Source of the DNA: Granulicella sp. dw_53 | GTDB lineage: Bacteria; Acidobacteriota; Terriglobia; Terriglobales; Acidobacteriaceae | Direction of reading: 5' to 3' | Assembly: GCF_018449545.1 (NCBI RefSeq) | Contig: NZ_JAAVUR010000002.1 | Coordinates: 1-64,000 of the forward strand | Length of the DNA stretch: 64,000 nt | Part shown: positions 25,720 to 33,923 of the stretch, one piece after another | Layout: every line of letters begins with the position of its first letter | Position numbering within the stretch: position 1 is the stretch's first letter | Position numbers and translations under genes: made by a program | Notes under the pieces: generated by a model | The model's database searches: none | Told to the model about the DNA's origin: nothing | The model's input: the letters and a program-made list of their open reading frames with translations, nothing else

Positions 25720-27168
25720 ATGGGAGTGCGACGATCTCCTATACGAAGTGTAGTGCGTTACAGTGTTTCGACCGCTATAGTCGCTGCCATTGTAGCCGTG
25801 TACTTCCGGTGGCTGCATGTCAACGAGACGACTGTGGCGCTGTCGCTGCTGATCGCGATCCTGGTGGTGGCGGCGAACTGGGGCCTTCGCCAGTCGATCT
25901 ATCTCTCGATTCTCTCCGCTGCTGCGTTCAACTTCTTCTTCCTTCCTCCTGTGATGACTTTTACGGTCGGTGATGGGCGGAATTGGGTGGCTCTGCTGGC
26001 GTTCCTGGTAACAGGCATCGTCGCCAGCCGATTGGCGGAGAGAGCGCGGACGCAGGCGAAGATCGCGCGTCGGCGGCAGAAGGAGGCGGAACGGCTGTAT
26101 GAGTTCAGCCAGAAGATGCTGGTGACGGGAAACGTGATCGATCTGCTGAACCAGTTGCCGCAGATGATAGCGGCTAACTTCAACCTGAGTGGCGTTGCGT
26201 TGTACCTGCGGGAGAAGGACAGAGTTTACCGGTCTAGTCCGAGCTCCATGGACGTTACATCGGCGGAGCTGCGGGATGCGGCGTTTACGCGGGATCATCG
26301 GCGCGACGAGGCGCGAGGCGTAACGCTGGTGCCGATTCTACTGGGGATGAAGCCGATTGGAGCGCTTGGCATTACAGGTGAGGCGACTTCGCCTGAGGCT
26401 TTGGATGCTGTGTGCGGACTAGCGGCGATCGCTATCGAGCGTGCAGGAGCGATGGAGTCGCTGGCGAAGGTGGAAGCTTCGCGGGAGAGCGAGCGGTTGA
26501 GGAACGCGTTGCTGGACTCGGTTGCGCACGAGCTGCGGACTCCGCTGACCTCGATCACTGCGGCGATTACGAGTCTTCAGTCCAATCCGCTGCTGAACAG
26601 TGAGCAGAGCGCGGAGCTGATGACGGTGATCGAGGAAGAGGCAGGAAGGCTGGATCGTCTGATCGGACAGGCGATGGAGATGGCTGAGTTGGATGCTCAT
26701 GCGATCAAGCTGGAGATGCGACCACACTCGATCCGAGAGGCTGTAGAGGTTGCGATGGAGGCTTTGACGGTTCAGCTTCGCGGACATCTGGTGGATGTTC
26801 GGTTGGCTGACTCGCTGCCGATGGTGGAGATGGATCTGGAGCGGATCGCGAAGGTGTTGCAACATCTGCTGGAGAATGCCGCGAAGTATTCAGCGGAAGA
26901 AGGTCCGATCTTCGTGAGCGCTGAGGTTGCGCGAGGACGTTTGATTACGAGCGTCGCGGATCGAGGCGTTGGAGTGGACGATCTGGAACGGATGATGATC
27001 TTCGATAAATTTTATCGAGGGCAAGGGCAGCGGTACCGGGTGCAGGGGACGGGGATGGGGCTGGCGATCGCCAAGGCGATTGTGGAGGCGCATGGCGGGG
27101 AGATGGAGGTGACGAGCCAGCCGGGGCAAGGGTCTGTGTTCTCGTTTTCCCTTCCGCTGCGGCGGTGA
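25720..27168 (+). CDS. kdpD: KdpD kinase half: DUF4118-GAF-HisKA-HATPase histidine kinase
   Basis: 482 residues from ATG 25720. Residues ~10-110 hold four membrane helices of the DUF4118 type (STAIVAAIVAVYFRWLHV, LSLLIAILVVAANWGLR, ILSAAAFNFFFLPPVMTF, WVALLAFLVTGIVAS). A GAF-like domain spans ~135-245 (NFNLSGVALYLREKDRVYR). HisKA has His in LLDSVAHELRTPLTS near residue 273. HATPase has N box LLENAAKYSAEEG, DRGVGV, FDKFYRG and GTGMGLAIAK. This is exactly the C-terminal portion of classical KdpD, whose N-terminal sensor portion is the divergent gene at 24535-25695. It would phosphorylate KdpE. The frame is open far upstream but that is only the shadow of the opposite gene. Confidence 0.93.
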   Translation: MGVRRSPIRSVVRYSVSTAIVAAIVAVYFRWLHVNETTVALSLLIAILVVAANWGLRQSIYLSILSAAAFNFFFLPPVMTFTVGDGRNWVALLAFLVTGIVASRLAERARTQAKIARRRQKEAERLYEFSQKMLVTGNVIDLLNQLPQMIAANFNLSGVALYLREKDRVYRSSPSSMDVTSAELRDAAFTRDHRRDEARGVTLVPILLGMKPIGALGITGEATSPEALDAVCGLAAIAIERAGAMESLAKVEASRESERLRNALLDSVAHELRTPLTSITAAITSLQSNPLLNSEQSAELMTVIEEEAGRLDRLIGQAMEMAELDAHAIKLEMRPHSIREAVEVAMEALTVQLRGHLVDVRLADSLPMVEMDLERIAKVLQHLLENAAKYSAEEGPIFVSAEVARGRLITSVADRGVGVDDLERMMIFDKFYRGQGQRYRVQGTGMGLAIAKAIVEAHGGEMEVTSQPGQGSVFSFSLPLRR

Positions 27169-27204
27169 GTCGAGATGATGGCGGACGGCTAAAGAGAGGA
27201 AGAC

Positions 27205-27266
27205 GGTCGTGCTTCGCACGATACCCCACCCTATTTGCGATGAGACTGCAAAAGGGTGGGGCACCC
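27205..27266. repeat. 62-bp stem-loop repeat, copy 1
   Basis: Begins GGTCGTGCTTCGCACGATACC, whose CGTGC/GCACG arms form a small hairpin, then CCCCACCCTATTTGCGATGA and ends CTGCAAAAGGGTGGGGCACCC, so that CCCCACCCT pairs with AGGGTGGGG in an outer stem. Nearly identical to 44250-44312 and related to 45673-45732. It sits between the convergent kdpD kinase gene and the GH13 gene. Confidence 0.85.
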
Positions 27267-27290
27267 GCGGTTGTGCTGCTTCTATGGTTC

Positions 27291-28952
27291 TTACGGTTTG
27301 TTGGGTGGGTCTGGGATGTGTGGGTTTTTGAGGGCGATGAGGAGGCCTTCTCCGGCTTCGAGGATGGTGATGCCGCCTACGTCTGCGCCTTCCCCGTCGA
27401 GGATGGTAGTGAGGAGGATGTGGCCGGGCTCGCTGGTGACGCGCTTTATATCGTCGGTCAGGTTGAGGAAGATTTGAAACTGCTGGTCTCCGAGGATTCT
27501 GCGGTAGGAGAGGACTCCGGAGTTGGACTGGACGTAGCTGATGGCGCCTGCGTGCAGTGCAGGGTGTTGGCGACGCAGGGCTAACAGCTTGCGGTAGAGG
27601 TTCAGGATGGAGCGCGGTGCGTCCGGACTGGATTGGGCGGCGACGTTGCGCGTGGCTGCGCCTTCGTTGACGGGAAGCCAGGGTTGTCCTGAGGTGAATC
27701 CGGCAACGGGGGAGTTGTCCCAGAGCATGGGAGTACGTTCGGGGTCGCGTCCCATGCCGATGCCGGGTTGGTTGAGCTCGGCGGGATCGCGGACCTGATC
27801 GGGATGGATGGAGCCGTCGGTCATGCCGAGCTCGTCGCCGTAGTAGAGGGTGGGAGTGCCGCGCAGGGTGAGGAGGAGCATGGCGGCGACGCGTGCCTGG
27901 TACTCGCCGAGGCGCGTGGCGATGCGGGTCTGGTCGTGGTTGCCGAGGACCCAGTTGGGCCAGGCTCCGGTGGGGAGTTGGCCCTCGTACTCGCGGATGA
28001 GCTGGGCGATGCGATCGGCGTTCCACGGGGTTTGGATGAGGTGGAAGTTGAAGGGCATGTCCGCGCCGCGCAGATCAGCGGTGTTGGGGTCGAAGCCGTA
28101 GTAGGCGACCAGGTCGCGGAGGGGCAGATAGATCTCGCCGATGAGGACGGCGTCGCGATTGGGATAGGAGGCCATGACGGCGCGCATCTCGGCGACGACC
28201 TCGTGGGTCTCGGGGCGGTCCGCGGTGTAGAGAGGCAGCACGCGGCCGAAGGAGGATCCGCCGCCGGACCAGTCGGGGTTGAGCGGATTGTCGCGGAACT
28301 GATCGTCCTTGATGAGGAGCCAGAGGACGTCCATGCGGAAGCCGTCGACTCCGCGGTCGAGCCAGAAGCGCATCGCGGCGTAGATGGCTTTGCGGACCTC
28401 AGGGTTGCGCCAGTTGAGGTCTGGCTGCTGGCGGAGGAAGGAGTGGTAGTAGAACTGGCCGCGCTCGGGGTTGTAGGTCCAGGCGGGACCGCCGAAGTGG
28501 GACTGCCAGTTGTTGGGCGGACGTGACTCGGGAACTCCTGCGCCTGGAGCGGGGTCGCGCCAGAGATACCAATCTTGTTTCGGGTTGTCGCGGGAGATCT
28601 TGCTCTCGAGAAACCAGGGGTGTTGGTCGGAGGAGTGGTTGGGGACGAAGTCGAGGATGACGCGGAGGCCGCGTGTGTGGAGCGCGTCGATGAGGCGGAT
28701 GAAGTCGGGGAGGGTGCCGAATATCGGATCGACGTTGCAGTAGTCGGCTACGTCGTAGCCGAAGTCGGCCATCGGCGAGGGGTAGAAGGGGGAGATCCAG
28801 ACGGCTTCTACGCCGAGTGTGGCGAGGTAGTCGATGCGGCTAAGGATGCCGGGCAGATCGCCGATTCCGTCTCCGTTCGAGTCTTGGAAGGAGCGCGGGT
28901 AAATCTGGTAGATGGCCCCGTCCTGCCACCAGAGGCGGGCTGAAGTTTTCAT
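27291..28952 (-). CDS. GH13 alpha-glucosidase/oligo-glucosidase
   Basis: 553 residues from ATG 28952, chosen because CAGGAGACACC lies upstream and because the family starts with a sequence like ARLWWQDGAIYQIYPRSFQDS. The four GH13 conserved regions are present: DFVPNHSSDQHPWF, GVDGFRMDVLW (nucleophile Asp), VLIGEIYLPL (acid/base Glu) and VLGNHDQTRIATR. The QDSNGDGIGDLPGI motif places it with alpha-glucosidase/oligo-1,6-glucosidase or related sucrose- and trehalose-acting enzymes. A C-terminal beta domain follows. No signal peptide is seen, so it likely acts in the cytoplasm on maltose-type oligosaccharides. Confidence 0.93.
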   Translation of the reverse strand: MKTSARLWWQDGAIYQIYPRSFQDSNGDGIGDLPGILSRIDYLATLGVEAVWISPFYPSPMADFGYDVADYCNVDPIFGTLPDFIRLIDALHTRGLRVILDFVPNHSSDQHPWFLESKISRDNPKQDWYLWRDPAPGAGVPESRPPNNWQSHFGGPAWTYNPERGQFYYHSFLRQQPDLNWRNPEVRKAIYAAMRFWLDRGVDGFRMDVLWLLIKDDQFRDNPLNPDWSGGGSSFGRVLPLYTADRPETHEVVAEMRAVMASYPNRDAVLIGEIYLPLRDLVAYYGFDPNTADLRGADMPFNFHLIQTPWNADRIAQLIREYEGQLPTGAWPNWVLGNHDQTRIATRLGEYQARVAAMLLLTLRGTPTLYYGDELGMTDGSIHPDQVRDPAELNQPGIGMGRDPERTPMLWDNSPVAGFTSGQPWLPVNEGAATRNVAAQSSPDAPRSILNLYRKLLALRRQHPALHAGAISYVQSNSGVLSYRRILGDQQFQIFLNLTDDIKRVTSEPGHILLTTILDGEGADVGGITILEAGEGLLIALKNPHIPDPPNKP

Positions 28953-28979
28953 AAATGCAGGTGTCTCCTGGGGGGTTGG

Positions 28980-30080
28980 ATGCCTGGCGTGGCGTTTCGA
29001 TTGGAGACGACGGAGGAAAAACGGAATGGCGAAGTTTTGCATCCAAACTTTTCGATGGATGGGTCCAGGTGTTCCCTTGATGGGTCTTTGGAGAGATTTT
29101 TCTGCTGGACGGTAGCAGTTGTGTTGGCGGTGATGGTTGCAATGCCGACGCAGAGGGCCTTTGCGGGCGTGATGGTTCTGGTGGGGGAGCCGTTCGGTCC
29201 GTTTGGGACGATGATGCCGGTGGGACATACGGCGGTGTATCTAGACCGGGTGTGTGCCGACGGTCCGCTGAAGCTGAGGCTGTGCGAGCCGGGTGAGCCG
29301 CAGGGCGTGGTGATTGCGCGATACCACCGGGTGGGGAAGATCGATTGGATCGCTTCGCCGGTGATGGAGTTTCTATATGCGTCGGAGCGGGCGGAGGATA
29401 TTCCGACGTTCGTGACGCAGGACCTTGCGTGGGAGAGGCGGCAGCGGTATCGGCGACAGTATTTGAGCGAGATGGTTCCGGATGGGACGGAGAAGGATAA
29501 GCAGACGGACGAGTGGTGGGAGTCCGCGGGGGTGGCGTTCAACCGTAGAGTGTGGGGATATGGCCTGGAGACGAGCCGGGAGCAGGATGAGCGGTTCGTG
29601 GCGACGATGAACGCGCGGCCCAATGTGCATGCGTATGCGGTACGGAAGCGGAACTGCGCGAACTTCGCGGCGGATATGGTGAACCTGTACTTTCCGGGGA
29701 CGGTGGAGGTGGATAAGTGGGCGGACTTTGGGTTGATGACTCCCAAGCAGGTGGCGCGCAGCGTGGCGGCGTATGGTGAGGCGCATCCAGAGGCGGGATT
29801 GCGGGTGGTGGAGGTGCCGCAGATTCCGGGGACGCTGCGGCGGAGCAGACCGGTGCGAGGGACGGCGGAGGCTGGACTGAAGACGAAGCGATATCTTGTG
29901 ACGCTGCTGATGATCCAGCCGGAGGTAGTGGCGGGGTGCGCGATCGCGTATCTGAAGCATGGGCGGTGGAAGGTGGGCGACGGCGCGGTGGTGGCGGAGC
30001 CGGAGCTGTTCCAAGGCTCGATGCAGAGTGCAGCCGTGGGTGGGGCTGGGGTGGCCGGGGGCAGGGGTGCGCTGCGGTGA
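28980..30080 (+). CDS. Secreted permuted papain-fold (YiiX/NlpC-P60-like) protein
   Basis: 366 residues if ATG 28980 is used; ATG 29055 is an alternative that gives a shorter leader before the hydrophobic stretch FFCWTVAVVLAVMVAMPTQRAFAG, a probable signal peptide or anchor. The core has His83 in MMPVGHTAVYLDRVC and Cys226 in VRKRNCANFAADMVNLYFPG. His before Cys is the order of circularly permuted papain-fold enzymes (YiiX/YebB-like, LRAT-related), which cleave amide or acyl bonds. Hydrophobic segments near residues 305-325 and a Gly/Ala/Val C-terminus are present. It is divergent from the GH13 gene with 27 bp between starts. Family placement is from the motif only. Confidence 0.65.
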   Translation: MPGVAFRLETTEEKRNGEVLHPNFSMDGSRCSLDGSLERFFCWTVAVVLAVMVAMPTQRAFAGVMVLVGEPFGPFGTMMPVGHTAVYLDRVCADGPLKLRLCEPGEPQGVVIARYHRVGKIDWIASPVMEFLYASERAEDIPTFVTQDLAWERRQRYRRQYLSEMVPDGTEKDKQTDEWWESAGVAFNRRVWGYGLETSREQDERFVATMNARPNVHAYAVRKRNCANFAADMVNLYFPGTVEVDKWADFGLMTPKQVARSVAAYGEAHPEAGLRVVEVPQIPGTLRRSRPVRGTAEAGLKTKRYLVTLLMIQPEVVAGCAIAYLKHGRWKVGDGAVVAEPELFQGSMQSAAVGGAGVAGGRGALR

Positions 30081-30149
30081 TCTCCCGGTAGCGTGGTACG
30101 CGGTATGTATGTGGTTGACTGCATGACTCCCCCTCCCCCTTGACTGTGT

Positions 30150-30330
30150 GTAACGCGATTAGAATCAGTTGCTTGCGGGCCGTTTGGCGGGCTAGATTCC
30201 TGATAGTAAAGGGGTTACTTCCAAATATGTGTCTGCGAAGGAGTTAGTACCTCCTTCGCGTTGGTTCGCGTTGGTTAAACGATAAAGGCCCGGGTATCGG
30301 CGCCGGGCCCTTTGCTTGATGTCTGTTTTA
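30150..30330 (+). ncRNA. Candidate structured small RNA ending in a terminator
   Basis: Downstream of a possible -35 TTGACT (30139-30144), the region has no convincing reading frame but two strong stems. GCGAAGGAG (30235-30243) pairs perfectly with CTCCTTCGC (30251-30259). AAAGGCCCGG (30284-30293) pairs with CCGGGCCCTTT (30303-30313, one bulged C) and is followed by a T-rich stretch ending TGTTTTAATTTTAG. A tandem TTCGCGTTGG repeat (30255-30274) lies between. The first stem exposes or hides an AGGAG sequence, which could act as an anti-Shine-Dalgarno decoy. Transcription is unproven. Confidence 0.45.
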
Positions 30331-30334
30331 ATTT
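30284..30334 (+). terminator. Terminator-like GC-rich hairpin with T-rich tail
   Basis: AAAGGCCCGG and CCGGGCCCTTT form a 10-bp stem with one bulge; the T-rich tail (GTCTGTTTTAATTTT) starts ~8 nt after the stem. It could end the candidate small RNA or the transcript of the papain-fold gene 200 bp upstream. Confidence 0.6.
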
Positions 30335-30600
30335 TAGTGGATTGGGTAAAACTAAAGTGCCACTTTCCCGGGGTTTATTTTTGCGGGGCTAAGTGTTTTT
30401 TTCGATGTGGGTTAGGGTGGGCGGAGCTTTGAGTTTTTCGCATGATGGGGCTTGACAGGATTTTGGAGGCAACGCTCGGCTGGCTTTCTTCCGGCCGGAT
30501 GCAGCGACGAATTAGAAGCCGAGGTATGGAGTGTTTGTCGTTGAGCGCATCGGGCTGGCTATCCATTACTAAGATTTTGACTTCGGTTGTTCGTTATCTA
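30335..30600. other. Intergenic region, nothing assigned
   Basis: About 265 bp between the candidate small RNA and the methyltransferase gene. It contains the short palindrome AAAGTGCCACTTT at 30353-30365 and a T-run GTGTTTTTTTCG near 30391. Short frames exist but none has coding character. I see no clear gene here. Confidence 0.4.
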
Positions 30601-31374
30601 TCAAGATGTGAGATTCCATCTCGCCACAACAATCGGCTGGTAGTAGCCGCTCTTGTCTGGCATGAGCCACTGCACGTCTTTGAAGCCCGCAGACTCGAGT
30701 TCGTTTGACAGTTCGCTGCGCAGGATACATCGGTATTCAGAGACGAAATGATGTGTGGTCCAAGTGTGATTCGATTTTTCGGTGATGTAAAGGTGAACGA
30801 TATATCTTGCGGGATCGATCCAATCCCAGACCTGGTGCACGATGCGCCGTTCTTCTGGGGCTCCATAAAACGCAGGCTGTTGCATGCCAGGTCTTTGATT
30901 GAGGAGTTCGTCATAGTCCCGGATGCTTGCGATGAACAGACCGTTTTGCCGGAGCTTAGAACCAATGACTCTGAGTGCGCGTTGAAGCTGCTCGTTGGAT
31001 AAATGCGGTAGAGCGTTATCCATTGCAGCCACTACATCGAAGTTGTCTTCCGTAATCTCCAGCATCGATGTCATGTCTGATACGAAGAAGGAGATTTCCA
31101 TGCCGCGAATTTTGGCTTCGTGTCTGGCGCGCATTACCGCCGCTTTGCTTAGATCCGATGCAGTCACCTTATGGCCAGACGTTGCGAATCCAATCGCTTG
31201 AGTCCCGATACCGCACGCGCAATCCAGAATTCTGAGAGGCCGGCCAGGGAGTTGAGCTCTCAATAAATGATCAAGAACTTTCGCTTGACGGTCGATCGCC
31301 CGATCCCAGTCTTCGAAGATCAAGTGGTAATGGGTCGCAAGCGATTCATAGAAGTCCAGAACTTTGTGATCCAG
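30601..31374 (-). CDS. Class I SAM-dependent methyltransferase, start codon non-canonical or mutated
   Basis: The core has motif I ILDCACGIGTQAIGFA, ASDLSKAAVMRARHEA and motif IV-like DNFDVVAAMDNALPHL, a standard Rossmann methyltransferase of unknown substrate. The first accepted start in frame is TTG 31323, but the homologous-looking N-terminus DFYESLATHYHLIFEDWDRAI begins further upstream. There a perfect AGGAGG (complement of 31379-31384) is followed only by ATT (31377) and CTG (31374) in frame, and no ATG, GTG or TTG before the upstream stop. I give the CTG as the boundary. Either a rare start codon is used or the normal start has been lost. Confidence 0.8.
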   Translation of the reverse strand: MDHKVLDFYESLATHYHLIFEDWDRAIDRQAKVLDHLLRAQLPGRPLRILDCACGIGTQAIGFATSGHKVTASDLSKAAVMRARHEAKIRGMEISFFVSDMTSMLEITEDNFDVVAAMDNALPHLSNEQLQRALRVIGSKLRQNGLFIASIRDYDELLNQRPGMQQPAFYGAPEERRIVHQVWDWIDPARYIVHLYITEKSNHTWTTHHFVSEYRCILRSELSNELESAGFKDVQWLMPDKSGYYQPIVVARWNLTS

Positions 31375-31620
31375 AATGCCTCCTGATGTTTCCTGCGTCC
31401 GAGAGACCTATTCGATGTGTTTCATCCTATCGTGATTGGCAGTTTGTCTCTCTTTCGGCGGCGCATGTCGAGGTTTGGGTCGGTCGCCAGCGATACCGGA
31501 AGTAGCACGGCTCAAGCTAAGTTAACGCATCGTCGCTGATGGGTCAGGTTGTTCGGTTAGGGAGACGTGCGTGGCCTCTTGTCCGCAATTGAATGCAGGG
31601 TGAGTCCCTGATGCTGTCGC

Positions 31621-31780
31621 TTAGTCGATCTCGAGAACGGGCCGGTGGGCGGCTGCAGACAGCGTGACAAGAAGCACCATCGCTCCTGCGATGATGAAGG
31701 TGCCCGATAAGCTCCACTTCAGCGCGATGCCGGCGGCTGCCAGCGAAAAGTCGCTTCTCGGAAGGGACGGTCTTATCAGC
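31621..31780 (-). pseudogene. C-terminal remnant of an MFS transporter
   Basis: In one minus-strand frame ending TAA at 31621-31623 the sequence reads FSLAAAGIALKWSLSGTFI then IAGAMVLLVTLSAAAHRPVLEID. This looks like the last two membrane segments and tail of a major-facilitator efflux protein. No upstream part of such a gene is present; instead another membrane-protein gene overlaps its 5' side. I take it as a deletion remnant. Identification is from the sequence style only. Confidence 0.45.
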
Positions 31781-32204
31781 CGCGAAGCAGAGGCCAACAT
31801 CGCCGCAGGCCGTCGACGACGAAGAATCCTTGGAGCAGGAGAAAAATTATCGGCGTGAGGCTGAAGGCCAGCATGAAGGCTATCGCCATTGTTGATGACC
31901 CATCATTCAGCTTGGGCCAGTCCATTCCAAGTGCGGCAGTGATGAAGAGTGCCACCAACACGAGGCTGAGTCCAAAGTGCCACGTAGCCGCTTGTGCACT
32001 CCAAGGGATGATCCGAATGGAGTAAAGGAATGCGAATAGGCAAAACCATGTGGCTACGCCAAAGCACAATATTCGATAAGAGATGAGGTAGGTTGTTTTC
32101 GGCAGCGTGAGGGTCAGTCCGGTTGAAAGATCGAGCCGTAAACCCAGACCTAAAATGAGGGCAACCGCTGCAATCGTTGCGAAAAGTGTCGGAAGGCGTA
32201 GCAT
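31776..32204 (-). CDS. Four-helix integral membrane protein, unknown function
   Basis: 142 residues with four strongly hydrophobic segments: LFATIAAVALILGLGLRL, ISYRILCFGVATWFCLFAFLY, FGLSLVLVALFITAALGM and IAFMLAFSLTPIIFLLLQGFF. A single His in ATWHFGLSL lies at the start of helix three. The start ATG 32204 has AAACCTCCG-like sequence on the plus strand, i.e. a CGGAGGTTT ribosome-binding site on the coding strand. No family recognised. It ends within the MFS remnant region, so its C-terminus may itself be altered. Confidence 0.65.
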   Translation of the reverse strand: MLRLPTLFATIAAVALILGLGLRLDLSTGLTLTLPKTTYLISYRILCFGVATWFCLFAFLYSIRIIPWSAQAATWHFGLSLVLVALFITAALGMDWPKLNDGSSTMAIAFMLAFSLTPIIFLLLQGFFVVDGLRRCWPLLRG

Positions 32205-32264
32205 TATAAACCTCCGTCGATCGTACTTCTCCAGAAGGTTACACCCCGTAACGGATTTTCTGAG

Positions 32265-32666
32265 CTAGCTGTTTTCGACGCGTGCTTTTATATCTGAGTA
32301 TGCCGTATCGATGAGCTTGCTTAGGGCTGCGGTGTCGGTGGTTGTTTCGGGTTTCAACTTTACGTGGCGCATGAATTTACCGGTGCCTTGTAGTAGGTGG
32401 GCTGGGTCTGGCAGGGCTGCACCTTGAAAGAATCCTACGTTTACGTGCGAGGTGAATACGTTGACGTAGCCGAAGGGCACGTCTCCCAGGCATGCGACTG
32501 GGCAGCCGTCGTGCAGGAGCTCGCGGACTTCGTCTCCGCATCTTCGCATCGCTTCGAACCAGTGGTGCGCGATGGCTCCTAGTTCCTCTGCGTGGGCTTT
32601 CATCCATGCGTCGATAGCGGGGTCGCGCTCGACGGCGCCGTTGAATCGCAGCAGTTCCGTTTTCAT
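32265..32666 (-). CDS. DUF1801 (YdhG-like) domain protein
   Basis: 133 residues with the DUF1801 core CGDEVRELLHDGCPVACLGD, FGYVNVFTSHVNVGFFQGAALPDP (in part) and LLQGTGKFMRHVKLK. The domain is common in small cytosolic proteins of unknown biochemical role. It lies 69 bp after the AraC-DinB gene on the same strand and is probably cotranscribed with it. Confidence 0.88.
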   Translation of the reverse strand: MKTELLRFNGAVERDPAIDAWMKAHAEELGAIAHHWFEAMRRCGDEVRELLHDGCPVACLGDVPFGYVNVFTSHVNVGFFQGAALPDPAHLLQGTGKFMRHVKLKPETTTDTAALSKLIDTAYSDIKARVENS

Positions 32667-32735
32667 CGTGGCTACGTCTTTCTATTTTTCTGCTTGTTTG
32701 AGTTTCTTAGCGACCTGGTTTTTGTACGGATTTTT

Positions 32736-33698
32736 TTATGGGGTTTTGAGTAGGGTTCGCTGGCTCCAGGGAGCGACACTTTCTTCGTACTCCATGGGGT
32801 CGCCGAAGCCTTCGCTTTGGACGCCGAGTTGGCGTAGGACGTCCAAAGCCATCAGCCGGCGATGGGCGTTGAATGTCATGATGTGGGCGAAGACGCCGCC
32901 GAAGGTGAAGGTCTCGGCGGGTTCGCAGAGGGCGTCGACGAAGGTATCGTCCCAGGCGGAGCGGTTTCGGACGTTGGTGAAGATGCGATGCATCTCGGTG
33001 TCGGTCTTTTCGAGGCGCTGCAGCATCGCTTGCGGTGTGCGCTGCGACGCAGGAGGGCCGTTGATATCCATGTCTGCTCCGGAGAGTGCGGCGGTCCAGA
33101 CTTCTTTGGTGAAGATGATGTTTTCTAAGAGATGCCTTAGAGTTTTATTTGATTCGCGCCAGGGCAGCAGCTCTACGACCGTGGGTAGGGGCCGATCCAG
33201 TTGTTCGTCGGTTAAGGTACTCGCGTATTCCAGGAGTTGCCGCGTGTGCCAGGAGTCATTGCCTGCAAAACGATCGAATAGGTCCATGTCGCTTTCTCCT
33301 TTTGTACTTGATGAACTCGGGGCAAAAAAATGAATCTTGTTGGGCGCGGGTAAGTGAAAGTGCGGATCGCGCATGCGCCGGTAGAGGCTGGGAGAGATTC
33401 GAAAGGCTTTGCGGAAGGCGCGCGTGAACGCTTCTAATGAACCGTAGTTGGCGTCCAGGGCGACGTCTGTGACCGACACTTCGGTGTGCGTCAGTTGATA
33501 GGCTGCTCTTTCCATCAGCAGCCGACGCCGCATGCTTGCTGGGGTTTCTTCGACTATGGTTCGGAATAATCTGTGGAATTGCGTGCGGCTTTGGTATGCC
33601 TGACGCGCCAGATCCTGCGTCTTCACTGGAGTGTCCAGCGAGTTCGTCACAATTGCGGAGAGGCGGTCTGCGGTGGGATGACGATCCGCTTTATCCAT
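32736..33698 (-). CDS. AraC-type HTH fused to a DinB-like domain
   Basis: 320 residues; ATG 33698 is preceded by GAGGAACC. Residues ~8-115 form an AraC DNA-binding domain with two helix-turn-helices (TQDLARQAYQSRTQFHRLFR and VTDVALDANYGSLEAFTRAFRKAFRISPSLYRR, quoted in part). Residues ~137-310 resemble a DinB four-helix bundle (FAGNDSWHTRQLLEYASTL, LRHLLENIIFTKEVWTAAL, GGVFAHIMTFNAHRRLMAL) with His residues that could bind a metal. The DinB part would be the ligand- or thiol-related sensor or enzyme module. Targets are unknown; the following DUF1801 gene is the obvious candidate. Confidence 0.88.
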   Translation of the reverse strand: MDKADRHPTADRLSAIVTNSLDTPVKTQDLARQAYQSRTQFHRLFRTIVEETPASMRRRLLMERAAYQLTHTEVSVTDVALDANYGSLEAFTRAFRKAFRISPSLYRRMRDPHFHLPAPNKIHFFAPSSSSTKGESDMDLFDRFAGNDSWHTRQLLEYASTLTDEQLDRPLPTVVELLPWRESNKTLRHLLENIIFTKEVWTAALSGADMDINGPPASQRTPQAMLQRLEKTDTEMHRIFTNVRNRSAWDDTFVDALCEPAETFTFGGVFAHIMTFNAHRRLMALDVLRQLGVQSEGFGDPMEYEESVAPWSQRTLLKTP

Positions 33699-33923
33699 GC
33701 GTCCGGTTCCTCTTGTTTGAAGGAATCATAGACAAAAGAGGGCTGCATCTGCCTGATCCTTCGTACGAATCTGCAATTTGTGGTTCTTCCATGGCGATCT
33801 TTTCATCTAGATCTATGAGACAGGGTAAAGAGGAAGGAATAGACCACGGTTCCCCTTGTTTTCTTTGCGACGGGAACGTTTATTCAAGAGATTCACGGTG
33901 GACTGTGGGAAAGACGGAATTTA

